Origin: Pogona vitticeps
Lineage: Eukaryota > Chordata > Lepidosauria > Squamata > Agamidae
NCBI RefSeq assembly: GCF_051106095.1
Contig: NC_135785.1
Span: 103,354,501-103,418,500, forward strand
Reading direction: 5' to 3'
Length of the DNA stretch: 64,000 nucleotides
The notes beneath the pieces were generated by a model, which was not told the DNA's origin, made no database searches, and saw only the letters and a list, made by a program, of their open reading frames with translations. Below are positions 1 through 21,700 of the stretch, one piece after another (within the stretch, counting starts at the first letter, position 1; every line of letters begins with the position of its first letter). Position numbers and translations under genes: made by a program.

Positions 1-319
1 ATAATAGTGGTGTTAGGAAGCTATCAAAGTCCAGCTAGATTTGATTTCTTAAACATGATTGGATTTCGAGAGAGTAAAATAATGACATGGAAATCACCTG
101 CTATCACTTGATGGTCATAGAATTAACAAACTCTGTCACAACTCAGGGCTAGCCTGTACTGCCAGCTGTATTCCTTGAGGTCCCAAGTGCTGGTTGACTG
201 AGTAAAGGCAATATGCAAACCTTTCACATAATCAGTGCTCATGTAACTGCTGTGTACTTACACAAAACTGGGGGAAACAAATACGTTTTCTCACTTTTTC
301 CAATAATATTTCCTACATA

Positions 320-574
320 CCCTGTTTCCCCAAAAATAAAACCTAACCTGAAAATAAGCCCTAGTATGATTTTTTCAGGATGCTCATAATATAAGCCCTA
401 CCACCAAAATAAGCCCCGGTTAAGTGAAACCCCACCCTCCACCATTGTGGAGCATTGTGCAGCAACCGGAAGATGACATGACTGTAAAATTAAACATCCC
501 CTGAAAATAAGCCCTAATGCATTTTTGGAGCAAAAATTAATATAAGATCCTGTCTTATTTTCGGGGAAACACGG
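320..574. mobile_element. MITE with TA target duplication, CCGTGTTTCCCC family
   Basis: A 255-bp element with inverted ends: CCCTGTTTCCCCAAAAATAA on the left and the complement of TTATTTTCGGGGAAACACGG on the right. TA dinucleotides at 318-319 and 575-576 flank it, as in Tc1/mariner-like insertions. It has no coding capacity. A second copy starts at 63954 and runs off the window. Confidence 0.75.
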
Positions 575-624
575 TAAGATTTTATTTTATATTTGACTAT
601 ATTAATACTGTGTTTTTTATTTAG

Positions 625-9803
<9,179 letters not shown>

Positions 9804-10838
9804 CACAGAAATGTCACTGAGGAGTGAAGTTTGGACTCCTGAAGCTATTCACTTGTGCAAATGTAGGTTTAGTGGAACAATGGGGGTGAGCTAGCATCTG
9901 AGTTTTAGCCCACATCCTCACCACTTTTACAGGCTGCTAATATTAAATCTTTCAGTACTTTGTAGAATAAGGTATCCATGTACACTATATGGTACAAATC
10001 TGGATAACCTTGTTTTACTTTCTGTTTTGAGCTGCATTGAGATTTTCACCACCCTTTCAAACTCCCTTAAAATTCTTGAGTTCTGAATTGCATATTCAGA
10101 TTATAGTGCTTTCTGGGAAAGCCTTAAGTTAAAATGAATTCAACAGCAATGGGAGAAAAATTAAACTTTTTGTCTTCTACCTGATTATATTACTGACTCC
10201 TGGAGGAATAACCAACAGCTCCGAGTCTGGAGTACTGTGTAATTTGATAATTCATTATGCCTTTTATGGGTTTGTGTGTGTGTGTGTGCCAGGATTTCCC
10301 CCCCGCCATTTGGAGTACATAAGAAGCCATTTGTGTTCATGCAAGCTACCACTTTCTTCTCTGTAATGGAGTATGAGAACAGTATGGATTGCATAGAAAA
10401 TTAATTTCTATGTTCCTTTTGTGCTGCATGGAAAAAATTACATATTTTATGACCAAAAATCAAATGCACTCCTATGCAGTAAGTCAACTTCAATTCTGAT
10501 GTGAAGAACAATTCATAACTCAATTCAGCGCTATGAATTTCTGAAGACTGAGCACACAACATGGAACAGCTGAACTTCTCTGATAATTTAAGTGCCTGTA
10601 ATCTTGTACTGTAAACTGTACCCTAGTTAGATTTTAAAAGGGAAGTTATTTATATTGCATTTTTTGTAAATTTATTTGTTAAATATCTGCTCTTTTGTGT
10701 ATGTATAAACATATTATAGTATGTGTAAACGTACTATACGACACCTGAAGATTTTAAAATATTATTCTGTTTAAGTTTGATCAGAGACACAACTGCTGAA
10801 TATGGTGTGTACAAATCTGTCAAAGTATCTCATGAATA
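9804..10838 (+). other. Probable BMPR1A 3'UTR
   Basis: This AT-rich non-coding DNA follows the BMPR1A stop codon directly. I see no splice signal that would end the exon and no canonical AATAAA in this stretch, so the transcript end is unknown. It may continue past the inserted elements at 10839-15495; AATAAA occurs at 17065-17070, 19312-19317 and 19479-19484. Confidence 0.5.
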
Positions 10839-13800
10839 GAGTAGGACCCCTGTATCTGCGGTTCTTCTTCATGGCCTCTGTGAATCACACCCTGGTTGAT
10901 CCGCGCCTGCGTGGAGCCGCATTGGAAAGTTCTAGAGCTTCTGCGGTAGCAAAAAACACATTAGACTAAGTCCCCTCCCCCCTCGTATAATTACCTTGGC
11001 ACCAAGGCTCCCCTTTCAGTTTTCTTTTAACCGCTGCATTAAGAGCCTCATAGTTCTGTTTCTGTGAGTAAAAGAGAAAGAAAGCTTATTCTTGATTCCT
11101 TCCTGTTATCAATCTTTTTTTCCTTTAAACTTTTAGATCAGATTCGTTATCATCAGAGATTTTTCTTTCCTACTTCGCTCGGCCCCCGGCTGCAGCACAC
11201 AGCCCTCAATCGTTTTTTTCGCAAATTATTTTCTCCTATTCATAGCCCCTTTGGGCCTGTTTAAACACTGCGTGGTCTGTGATAACAAAATACCTCTCTG
11301 ATGGCCATGCCAAGTGTCTTTTTTGCTTGAGAGAGGCACACCAGATGTCCTCCTGCCAGCATTGTAAGAACTTCAAGCGTGGAGTCCTCCATTGTCACTT
11401 ATCCAGATTGTTTCCATCCTTGGAAACAATCCCTTCAACCAACCAAAATGGCCCAAACTCTTTGTAAGGCCACCTCACAAACCAAAGTAATGCAGAAGAC
11501 TCTTCCTGAAGCCTCAAAACAACGTCCATCGACCACACCATTCCACTCCGACGCTCCATCAACTTTGTCTAAAACTTCAAAAACCCATAAATCAAAGTGC
11601 TCTATACAGAAATCCTCAATATCAAAGCCCTCCAGTAAACGTCAAATGTCCACCAAAGCTTCTTCTGTTCCAGAGCCTTCCCCGCCTAAAAGACCTAAAC
11701 AGCATAAATCTAAAGCTGCAGTCATTTCTCAGCAGCCTCAACAAACCGCCCAATCAATCTCTACTGGTTCGCCTTCTGACGATGACAGACTCCCCTCTCA
11801 TCAGCCCTGCTCCCAATCACCAGAATGGGATGACAGTCGATCGATTAACATCTTCTCCTCCCAGTCCTCAACACTCTGTTCTTTTGAGCAACACTTCCAT
11901 AGTTGCTTCACCTGACAGGGTCAAGTCTGAACAACAACCAGAGACCATACGTTATTCAGCAACATCTGATCATCCACTGGGACTGCCTCAGAGACATCGG
12001 CCCCAACAGTCTCTGGAGCCATCTATTTCATCACACGTGGCTCAGTACTCTCACTGGGTTGCCATTTGCCTCAACCAGTGCTCGACTGGACAAACCGCAA
12101 CCGCCAATCAGCCAATTGCGCTATCCAGCTCGGCGATACCATCTGGAAATAGATACCTGTCTGGGAATCCATCACTACAGATGCCTGGGTACGTCCATCA
12201 TCCGCGACGGCTACTGCATCCATTTCTTCCAACTTCCTCCGGCAACACACGTCATCACTCCACCATCTCCAGCCCTACAAGAGGAAATAAGAAATTTACT
12301 CCTCAAAGACACCATACAACCTGTCTCACAACACAACAAAGGGTTTCCTGCTGTTTCATCATACTCAAAAAGGACAGGGGTCTTCACCCCATCTTAGACC
12401 TACAAGAGTTAAACAGATACATCATTACCACAAAATTCCGTATAGTTACCCTCGAATCAGTTCTCCCTTTACTCCGCAGAAACAACTGGTTCACTGTCAT
12501 AGATCTCAAAGACACATACTTCCATATTTCCATACATCATTCACACACAAAATTCCTTCAATTTCAGCTAGGATCACAAGTCTACCAATTCAAAAGGCTT
12601 CCTTTTGGCCTTGCAACAGTTCCAAGAGTATTCACCAAGTGCATGGCACCAGTAGCTGCTTACCTCAGGTTGCAAAAAATTCTCATATTTCCGTATATAT
12701 ATGATTGGCTCCTCATAGCTCATTCCTGTCGCAAGGTCCAATGAAACACTCATTTCACCTTTACCCTCCTTCGCGATCAATGAACAAAAATCAAATTTGA
12801 AACCTGCAAAGAGTATTCATTATATAGCGCATACATAGATTCCACACAAGCTCCCGCCTTTCTTTCTCCAGATAAGAGAAAAAACATTGCATTACTTCAA
12901 GTTTTCACCCCTCATGTTATGGTACCCGCCTTGACTGTGAAATGTGTACTAGGCACCATAGCGTCTATGACTTCAGTAGTGCAGCACATATGTCTCAAGA
13001 TCATATCTCTTCCGTTCTGGTTTCTCGCCCTCTTTCACCCACTTACAGACCCTTCTCACATTCTTTTAAGGGTCACCCCAGAACTCACCTCCCAACTTCA
13101 GTAGTGGCATTTTCCTCCCAACCTATCAGTTGGGCTGCCATTCTGACAACCATGACCACAAATATAGGTCACCACCGACGCCAGCTTCACAAGCTGGGGA
13201 GCTCACTGCAAATCTCTCAAAATCCACACCAAGTGATCTTCCAGAGAGAAATTGCTTCACATCAACAAATTAGAGCTGTTGGCGGCTATAAAAGCTTGCA
13301 AAGCTTTCAGAAATCCCCGCACTGGCAAGATGGTACAAATTGCCACCGACAACACCACAGCAATGTACTATATTCTGAAACAAGGTGGCACCCACTGTCC
13401 AAGTCTGATCTATTTAGCAGTTGATTTCTGGGAGTGGTGCCTAGCACATCATATCTGCTTCACGGCTTTACACATTGCTGGGCACAACAACTTGGCTGAT
13501 CTACTCAGCTGCACAAACTCTCACTCTCACAAATGGGAGTTAGACCAATCAGTTTTTCTTCGCCTATGCGAACGATGGGGCAAACCAACTCTCGACCTCT
13601 TATCGGAAGTGCAAATGATGCTGCTCCAGCTGGCATTTGCAAACACACCGAAGAAGATGCATTCATCAGGTGATGGCCCAAGAACCTCACTTACCTTTTC
13701 CCGCCGTTCCCGCTTCACCACAAGGTCATGGTTCGCCTACAACAAGACAAACCTGATGCCATCGTTATAGCCACTTGGTGGCTGAGACAACCCTGGTTTC

Positions 13801-14914
13801 CAGTCTCTCATCAGACATTTGCCACCTCCCTCGTCTGCCCCACCTCCTCACGCAGAACAACGCCCAAGTACTCCACCCAGACTTACCTGTTCTGCACCTG
13901 GCAGTGTGGAGGATTCCACCTCGCTAATGAATGTTCTCCGTCAATCAAAGAAGCCCTCCACTAGAAAGGCTTACCTGTATAAACGAAACAGATTCAGATC
14001 TTTCACTGAAGCTTCTTCATTGCCTTCTGTCAACCAATCACTTGCTACTGTTCTATGTTTTTTGCTTCATATCAAGTCTAGCAGCCTTTCCCTCTCTGCC
14101 ATAGTTTCTTATCAGCCCCCTAACTCTCCGACAGCTCATTTCTTCAAGCATCCAACATTGAAATGTTTTCTTAAAGGTCTATCTCATATCTACCCAGAAA
14201 CCTGTCCGCCTTCTCACAATGGTCACTAAGACTAGTACTGCAACAACTTACTAAAGCTCCTTTCAAACCTTTAGCTTCAATTGATTTACAGCTACTTACC
14301 TTTAAAACAGTTTTCCTCGTCGCCATCACCACAGCTTGATGAGCTAGTGATTTAGCGGCCTTACGTCATGACTATCCTTATTTACATTTTTTTCTGGACA
14401 AAGTCAAACTATCCATGGATATTTTTTTCTTCCCCAAAGCCGTATCTCAATACCATCTCTCTCAACCATTTATCCTTCCTTCCTTCTTCCTGTTACCATC
14501 CACAACTCAAGAATTCTCCATACTTTAGACGTTAGGCGAGCCCTTGCCTTTTATGTCCAACACACCCAACCTTTCAGGTGTTCACCTTGACTTTTTATAA
14601 GTCACCAACCACCTACTTAAGGTTGCCAGATGATGTCTCAAACTATATCTGGATGGGTCACTTCAGCCTTTCACCTCGTGTATCAGCTGGCACACAAACC
14701 AGTCCCAAAGGTGATTCGCCCTTATTCTCCCAGAGCAGTGGTGACCTCTACGGCATTCCTGTGCAGCGTACCTCTTCCAGACATCTGCACCTCTGCCACC
14801 TGGGCACAACCGTCCACTTTTATCCAGCATTATAGACTCAACCTCCGGCAGAAGTCTGATGCAGCCGTTGGACGTGCTGTTCTAGCCTTCAGGTAAGACA
14901 GCTTTTTAGTAATG

Positions 14915-15000
14915 GAGGGTGTGATTCACAGAGGCCATGAAGAAGGTCAGGTTACCCACCTGTAATTGTAGTTCTTCAAGTGAACCTCTGTGATTCACAT
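14915..15000. repeat. Internal complementary region of the DIRS-type element
   Basis: The segment GTGTGATTCACAGAGGCCAT followed by GAAGAA is the reverse complement of the element's left edge at about 10867-10893. The adjoining GTTACCCACCTGTAATTGTA segment is the reverse complement of the right edge near 15220-15242. This head-to-head copy of both termini is the hallmark that DIRS elements use to restore their ends through a circular intermediate. Confidence 0.75.
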
Positions 15001-15079
15001 ATCCCGCCCGTCCTCCCCACTGTCACACCATTCTGCTTAATGTAGCGGCGATTGACACAACTGAAAGGGGAGCCTTGGC

Positions 15080-15242
15080 ACCAGGGTACTTATACGGGTG
15101 GGGAGGGGGCTTATTTTAATGTGTTTTTTGCTACCGCAGAAGCTCTAAAACTTTCTGATGAGGCTCTGCGCAGGTGCAGGTCACCCAGAGTATGAATCAC
15201 AGAGCTCCACTCGAAGACCTACAATTACAGGTGGGTAACCTG
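15080..15242. repeat. Right inverted terminal repeat of the DIRS-type element
   Basis: Read in reverse complement, this segment aligns with 10880-11030. Shared blocks include AGAGCTTCTGCGGTAGCAAA and CCAAGGCTCCCCTTTCAGTT. The copies differ by scattered substitutions only. Confidence 0.8.
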
Positions 15243-15497
15243 TCATTTCACTTATCCATGGTCTGAAAATATTAAAAATCTTAAAGGAAAAAAAATCCTG
15301 AAAAAACTTTACACATTTATTACCAAAACCAGCCACTAGAGGGAGCCAGAGACTATGCTATGAATACTTCTTAGTGAAGAATAGATAACATGGTCTGATG
15401 TTCTCTAGTGGCTAATTCCGGCAATGCATGTGAAAATAATTTTTGTCTCTGCAAGGGGCTTGGAACCAATTCCTAGCAGATATGGGGTGCTACACTA

Positions 15498-18400
15498 CTA
15501 CAAAGATATTTCAATTTCCCTGTCAGAGGTATTCAGTAAGAATTATAATGCAGTGCTAATGTCAACTCAACAATCATATATAATAATATATATTATTACG
15601 ATCCTAATAATATATATTATTACGATCAGCAGATCAGATGTCAAAAAGCAATCAAATGTGGGGATGTTTTACTTTTTAAAAAATGTTATATAGGTTGCAA
15701 ATGGTCAATGATAAGGCAATAGATTACAGCATTTTTAAAAAATTATGCCATAGTGTCCAAAATTATTTTACATTTCCTAAAGTCACTGATTTTTTTATTA
15801 TTATTTTCAGTTAATGTATTTTAAATATTAGTACATATTCAGCTGAAACATTGGTACATAAGCTATGGATTAATTTATTTTGAACACAGCAAGTCACAGA
15901 CAATATTATACAACAGGCCTTAAACAAAGAGTTTGTCACTTTTTCAACCACTGCCAGGAGAAGGCATTTAGGTTGATGATCTTAAAACTATCTATTTCTC
16001 TTGTTTTGCTCAGATGGCTGGTAAATATTTGGCATAAAACATCAGATTATTAGTTTCAGCCAGTTGATTTCTTACTCTGTCAGGGACCCTTATCCCATTC
16101 TCAGCTAATGTTTTGAGGAACCCATGTATGTCTGCCAGAGAATATTTGCCTGATGCGAAAGAATGTAGTCAGTTCTCATGGAGCACTAAGCACACTTCTT
16201 GGGTCTCAGTGTCACTTTTCAGAGGCTTATCATACTATCTCATTCTCCCTATGATTCTAGCTTATCAGCCAAAATCAGCAAGAGGTTTGTCAGAGAAAGC
16301 TGTCTCCTTTTATTTCTTAAGGAGCCATTGATGATAAACCATTGAGAAACCTGGGGTACCAGGGAATACAGATTGAAAACCACTGGTCTACACAAAGCTA
16401 TTTTAATTAAAATTCCATTTTAATCAATATTTGTTTACAATGATACTTTGAGCTTTCTCACCTAATCTGGTGAGGTATATGTTTTCCATTTTCTATAATG
16501 GAATACTGTGTTCTTCTAAGTGCCATGGAGGTTGGTTAGTTTTATTAGTAATTCATTATGTGCTTAAATTTAATTTTAATGCTGACTTAAGACTTTTGAA
16601 TAAACCAAAGCAGCCAGAACTGGATTGGAGTAATTACTGCTAGCTGTCATATCAAGGAGCTAGTTTATTCCCCAGTATTTTCTTAGGAGGCCTTACTTTA
16701 CAGCATAGCAAACAGCCCCTTATTTTAGAATATACTGTATTCTGTATTAAAGGCGAATCAGCTGTAGAACCTTACTGGGTTTTTAAAAACCTGTGCAGTT
16801 ATTAGTCAAATCAAATGAAATGATTTGCCTTGAAATGTTTTGAAATTATAGCAAGAAATTTCTGTTACAAAAATGTGGCCAAATATTCCATTTTCATTTT
16901 GAATTTGAATCCCACTCCTATCCCTAGTTCGTGGTATAGGCTGATGTGATCTAAGAGCCAATTAAAAACAGTTTCTGTCTTTTCAGTGCTATGAATTATT
17001 GCAAATATAGTTTGTCATATCTTACTTGCTGCCTTTTTGTTGTAATTCCTTGAGCACTTTTATAAATAAAAACCCATGCATATTTCTTTTTTTAAAAGTA
17101 CATCTGTTTAACACCTCCGCAGATCATTTTATTGATTTGGCCAAAGTAGTTCTCAGATGCCATTTGCTACACTGTCAGTCATAGGCGAGTAATTCATAAT
17201 TTTATGTTTATTTCCAGTGATACAGAGCCACACATATGTACCTGATGTGAGGTAAAATTCTTCCTAACAATTGATAGGTCTGATACAAATAGACAAGCTA
17301 CACTTTATATGCTGTAGGTTTTTAATCTCAATCCCACTGCTAAATATTAGTGATCACAACTTCCAGGTCTATGGAGAAACTATATGTGGGATGCTAGTAT
17401 ATGTGTATGATGCAGTCAACTACAGAAGCATCTTAATAATGGCCACCCCATTACAACCAGATAGTGAAAAGTGGCAGCTTTTGTGAGAAAATGGGGTTTC
17501 TTAGTATATTTTGCATTTGTCAACAGGTTGTTGCCTTATTTTTAATGCCAACAGGATTGTGAAGTCTCCCCCACCCAGTCTGTGTGTGAGACTCCTTGTA
17601 TAAGCATATCACCATCTATTTTTTCTGATAGCCTTCAGAACACGTGTGCTAATTTTGACATCTTCCATTGTGTAATGCTCATAATCTTTCACGAACTACA
17701 AGTTTGTGCCTTGGAATTATAATTTTTGAGAAAACATTCAGTCTGAATAGGAATTTTGAACTTTTGAAATTAACATTAACAAAAGTGTAATGTTTGATGA
17801 GTTCCTCCTTCTATAGCGTATTTCATTGTCCATCTTTTGTGTGAAAGAATTCTAACTATTGAAAGTTGTACCATCTTTGGAAGTTTGAAAGAAGCAGGCA
17901 GAAAAATGTCATTGAAATCAGTGAGAAAGGTTGGTCAGTGTTTAAAAAAATCTCCAAACGCTAGATATGTGTTGCAGTAAGAGAAGCTTAGAGCAGGCAA
18001 AAATAAATGCCACTTTCCCTTTAGAATAATTTTGGCTTGTCCTAAACTGTTCTTAAAATCAATATATTCACTCTATTTTTTTCCTCAGATTAAACTTCCA
18101 TGTTGAGCAAATCAGCCAAGAACATAGACTTATTTTTATTTGTTTATATGCATGCTTTCTGCCTGTGTTACATTTACAAAAGATGTCATAATCTTAAATT
18201 ATGCACAAAGGGTGAAGCTCTTACTGGTGCCATGAAAATCAATCTATGAATTCCACATACAGTGAAAAACTTCTGAAAATGTTTGCCATTCTTGAGGGGC
18301 TGATGTCACCTGGTGCATGATGTAATTCCTCATCAGTCTATTACAATAATTAGCTTCTTAACGAACTCATAACCCTGCTGTTGTTTTTAAATGCTTCCCA

Positions 18401-18507
18401 TTTTTAGATCTCGTCCTTAAGCATTCTGAGCTCTAGATGTAATTTGCTGGTGGGACCGTGGGGCTTCCTTGATTAGATTTGCACCATGTGACGGATGGAA
18501 AACAGAA
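15498..18507. other. Intergenic AT-rich DNA, no gene seen
   Basis: No exon-like conserved coding stretch was recognised on either strand. Around 15575-15630 the block AATAATATATATTATTACGATC is nearly duplicated in tandem. It could be distal BMPR1A 3'UTR, since it contains AATAAA at 17065-17070, but nothing here proves transcription. Confidence 0.4.
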
Positions 18508-18723
18508 GTTGTTGTGGGGTTTTTTTGGCTCTTTGGTCGTGTTCTGAAGGTTGTTCTTCCTAACGTTTCACTAGTCTCTGTGGCCGGCATCTTCAGAGGA
18601 CAGCACTCTGTGACCAGAGCACAGAGTGCTGTCCTCTGAAGATGCCAGCCACAGAGACTGGCAAAACGTTAGGAAGAACAACCTTCAGAACATGGCCAAA
18701 GAGCCCAGAAAACCCACAACAAC
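18508..18723. repeat. 216-bp palindrome of a Penelope-like repeat with hammerhead-like motifs
   Basis: Two arms of about 105 bp are inverted around 18613-18619. The right arm reads CTGAAGA, TGCCAG, a 9-nt loop CCACAGAGA, CTGGCA, then AAACGTT. The left arm, read on the minus strand, has CTGAAGA, TGCCGG, the same loop, CTAGTG, AAACGTT. CUGANGA, then stem II, then GAAA is the hammerhead ribozyme core, which vertebrate Penelope-like elements are known to carry. The family assignment is inference from memory of the related reptile repeat. Core bases are partly decayed: the right arm has AAAA where GAAA is expected, and the left arm's stem II is weakened. Confidence 0.55.
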
Positions 18724-21700
18724 CATTAGATCCCAGCCGTGAAATCCTTCTCGAATACAGAAAACAAGCTTTTTATTTTTTTTCTCTGCATTCATAAGCA
18801 CATAAAACTGATCAAAAGGATAGCAGATTCTAAAAATTTGATTTTCAAAATAAGATCTCTGCAATAATGTTATCTGACTTAGAACTGTAACTAAAATGTT
18901 AGTCTCAGACTTACTTGCATACTGTATGATAAATTAAACAGTCTTCTGGCTGTGAAAGGCCTTTGATTTGGATTATCTTTATTGAAGTCTTTTTTATCTT
19001 GATTTGTTCAATTATCTTGCCTTGTGACAGTAATTCGGTATAAAATTCAGCTAGTCCTGTTTCTATTCAGTCCCCAAGACTTGTGGCATGTTTCTAAAAC
19101 CCACAGTGTGGTTGAATCCATAGGTCTGTAATAGCACGAGAAGCAGGTCACCAGGAACTTCTCTTGTATAAAACTCAGTGAAACAAATCCTGTTAACAGG
19201 ATAATTCCTAATGCATCTTTGTTTCTTCGTAGTTTTTACAAAAGTTTCTTCTGGGCTACTTCTAAAAGTAAAGGCCTGTATTAAATATGAACAATACTTC
19301 ACTCTCATCCAAATAAAATCATCACATTGAATAGTTCCTTGCCCTGCAGTAGCCCTGATTGCAGTAGAGAAGCCAACAAACTCTACTCATGTTTTGTGCT
19401 CTGATTCATCCATGTCCAATATTAAAATGTACAATATTGTATACAGAGAGAATAATGTAGCTAACCTATGTAAAATGTAAATAAAAAGAGAAAGGGTGAA
19501 ATAAGCAGTATACTCTTTTTGTTATGTATGCCAGAAGTTTAGAATGTCTGTAAATGTAACATGCTAAATGTCTTTTTGTATAGCATCTGATTTAAAAGGT
19601 GCCTTAAGTTTACCATGAATTGCTTTGTTCTGTACACAGATTTATGTCAATGTATCATTTTTAAGTAAATAATCTTATTTTAGTAAACATTAGTAATACA
19701 TTTGTTTGTTAACAATTTTGTATTTGTGTTCAAAAGCATTTTCTGTTTTAAAACAAGTGTCAAAAACGTATATGCGTTGCAAGATTGTACTTAAAGTGGT
19801 TAAAGATTGTACTTAAAGTGCAAAATAACATTCAAACTGCAACCTTGATGAAGAGTGCATACTTGTTCGAAATGCAGATCTTTTTCTCTTTAAGATATTG
19901 TCAAACAATGCATTAGTCACTTCTGCTCTCTGCTTCTGTGTATTTTTACAGGAGTAGAAGCTATGCTTGAGACAAGTAATGCTTTTCTTAATTCCTGAGT
20001 GGGCATGTTTTGTATGCAGGCAAAAAGAAATTTGTGTAAGCAATTGCACTGTTCCATACTGACAAGAGAAAGAACCCCATGTTCACGTAGTGCAGAATTT
20101 ATGCCACATACACAACCTGCAGTGGTTGTTAAAAATTAAATGCCTTCCTATTTTCCCCCTCCCCAATAACATGTAGCATTACTAACTCTTTGGTGTGCCT
20201 TTTAGATATGCTAACAGTAGCAGTGCTAGTGAGTTAAGGTAGAGAAACACATTGTGTTACAGTAAAATTACATGGAGTAAATGATGATGCACTAATGGAG
20301 GGGATGAACAACTTCATGTGAGGAAATTGATTTTTTTTAAATAACTGTGTTGTGTGGCATGAGTAGTTCTACTCTTAAAGTGGTGCATCTTTTATTTCTT
20401 TGTAAAGCAGCACATCCCACCTTGGTATGTAAAGCAGCCTTTCCAAGTTTTTTTTCCTTCAAGGATTCCCTTCCCCATTTTTTCATCTGTCTCGAAGATG
20501 CTGACTACATCTCATGGCCAGAATCCTCTTGTGTAAAGTTATATCCGTATAAGCTAATGACATCATCAGCTGTGGGGTTTTATCACTCATTAAAAGTTTC
20601 CTGTTACCTCCCACCCCAGGTTCTGAGGCTCTTTTGCAATGTCCTTTGACCTGGAGAAGTCTCTGGAAACCTTGGAATGGCCCGGGGAGTTTAATGGCCC
20701 AAAAATTGTTGGTGCTGATCCCAGCACCAAGGACTCTCAACAGCAATTTTTGAACATTAAAAGCTTCCTCCCACCCACTCCTGAGGCTCCAGAAGGCTTC
20801 CCCAGATCAGAAGGGATCCGAACAGAGCCCTGGAACTGCAGAGGTATATGTGTGGAATAGGAAACTCTTAATGAACAGTAAGATCCTTTATCTCGTGGTG
20901 TCATCAGCATGCATGGGCATAACTTTACACAAGAACATTTTGATCAATGCATTCAGATGGAATACAGCACAATATTGCTGTATGGGGTGTTTCAGTTCAA
21001 AGTCCAAGCCAGATATGATTTTTGTTCTGTTGTTCTCAGAATATGCCATTCCACTTATGCCTGACATCAACCAGTTAGCATTCTGTAGTCATTGAGAATT
21101 CCGAGTCTTTAATTATCTATTTCTGAGATTTTCTTTTGTTTCTGCAAACCCTGGAGTTTTCTAGAGGTGCTGATATCTTCCTCCATATGTGAACAATCCC
21201 ACTGGGCTACATAAAGGTCCGTGCTTAATGGAAGCTTTTACCATTAACATGTAGAACGATGTACAGCATGTACAGTTTATACTGCACTCTGGTTTCAGTG
21301 TTCTTCTGCACAAATAACTGCATGTTTTAAAATTAGTGCAGGAAGGAGATCCAGCATGGCCCTAAGTATTTGATCATTACATGTACAACAACCTGGTTAG
21401 TTAAATTGGGATTGTTATTTCATTAAATTCAGAACATGTTTATTCTTTAATGTTCTGTTGTGGCTGTTTGAAGTGAAAACACATTATTATGAAGTTATGC
21501 ACCTACTGCACAGAAGACATTGCATTCAGAGTATATATTTCTGCTGCAGAGGTTAAATAGTTGCAACAGTATACTAAACTTGCTGCAAGAAGTAAAATAC
21601 ATACTACCTGGCTGAATTGAGGTGGTAAGTATATTTCTGGTTTAGTAGCATGTAGGTTCAAAGGGACTTGGGGTTCTGCCTATTTAACAGCAATACCAAT

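Larger units (their letters stand above)
10861..15242 (+). mobile_element. DIRS-type (tyrosine-recombinase) retroelement, broken
   Basis: A fossil retroelement of about 4.4 kb. Its parts in order are: a left inverted terminal repeat (about 10861-11035); a Ser/Pro/Lys-rich gag-like stretch (about 11380-11915); a reverse transcriptase and RNase H region of DIRS type (about 12000-13510); a region resembling a tyrosine recombinase (about 13850-14560); an internal complementary region (about 14915-15000); and a right inverted terminal repeat (about 15080-15242). No long terminal direct repeats and no integrase were seen, which fits DIRS rather than Gypsy or Copia. It is broken in several places. 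The two terminal repeats still align well over about 165 bp, so it is not very ancient. It is inserted inside a MITE. Confidence 0.85.
10839..15495. mobile_element. Tigger-like MITE split by a later insertion
   Basis: The left end GAGTAGGACCCCTGTATCTG (10839 on) and the right end, read in reverse as GTGTAGCACCCCATATCTGC, are inverted repeats flanked by TA (10837-10838 and 15496-15497). The two halves, 10839-10860 and 15243-15495, are the pieces of one MITE of about 275 bp. The DIRS-type element at 10861-15242 separates them and must be younger than this host copy. Confidence 0.65.
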
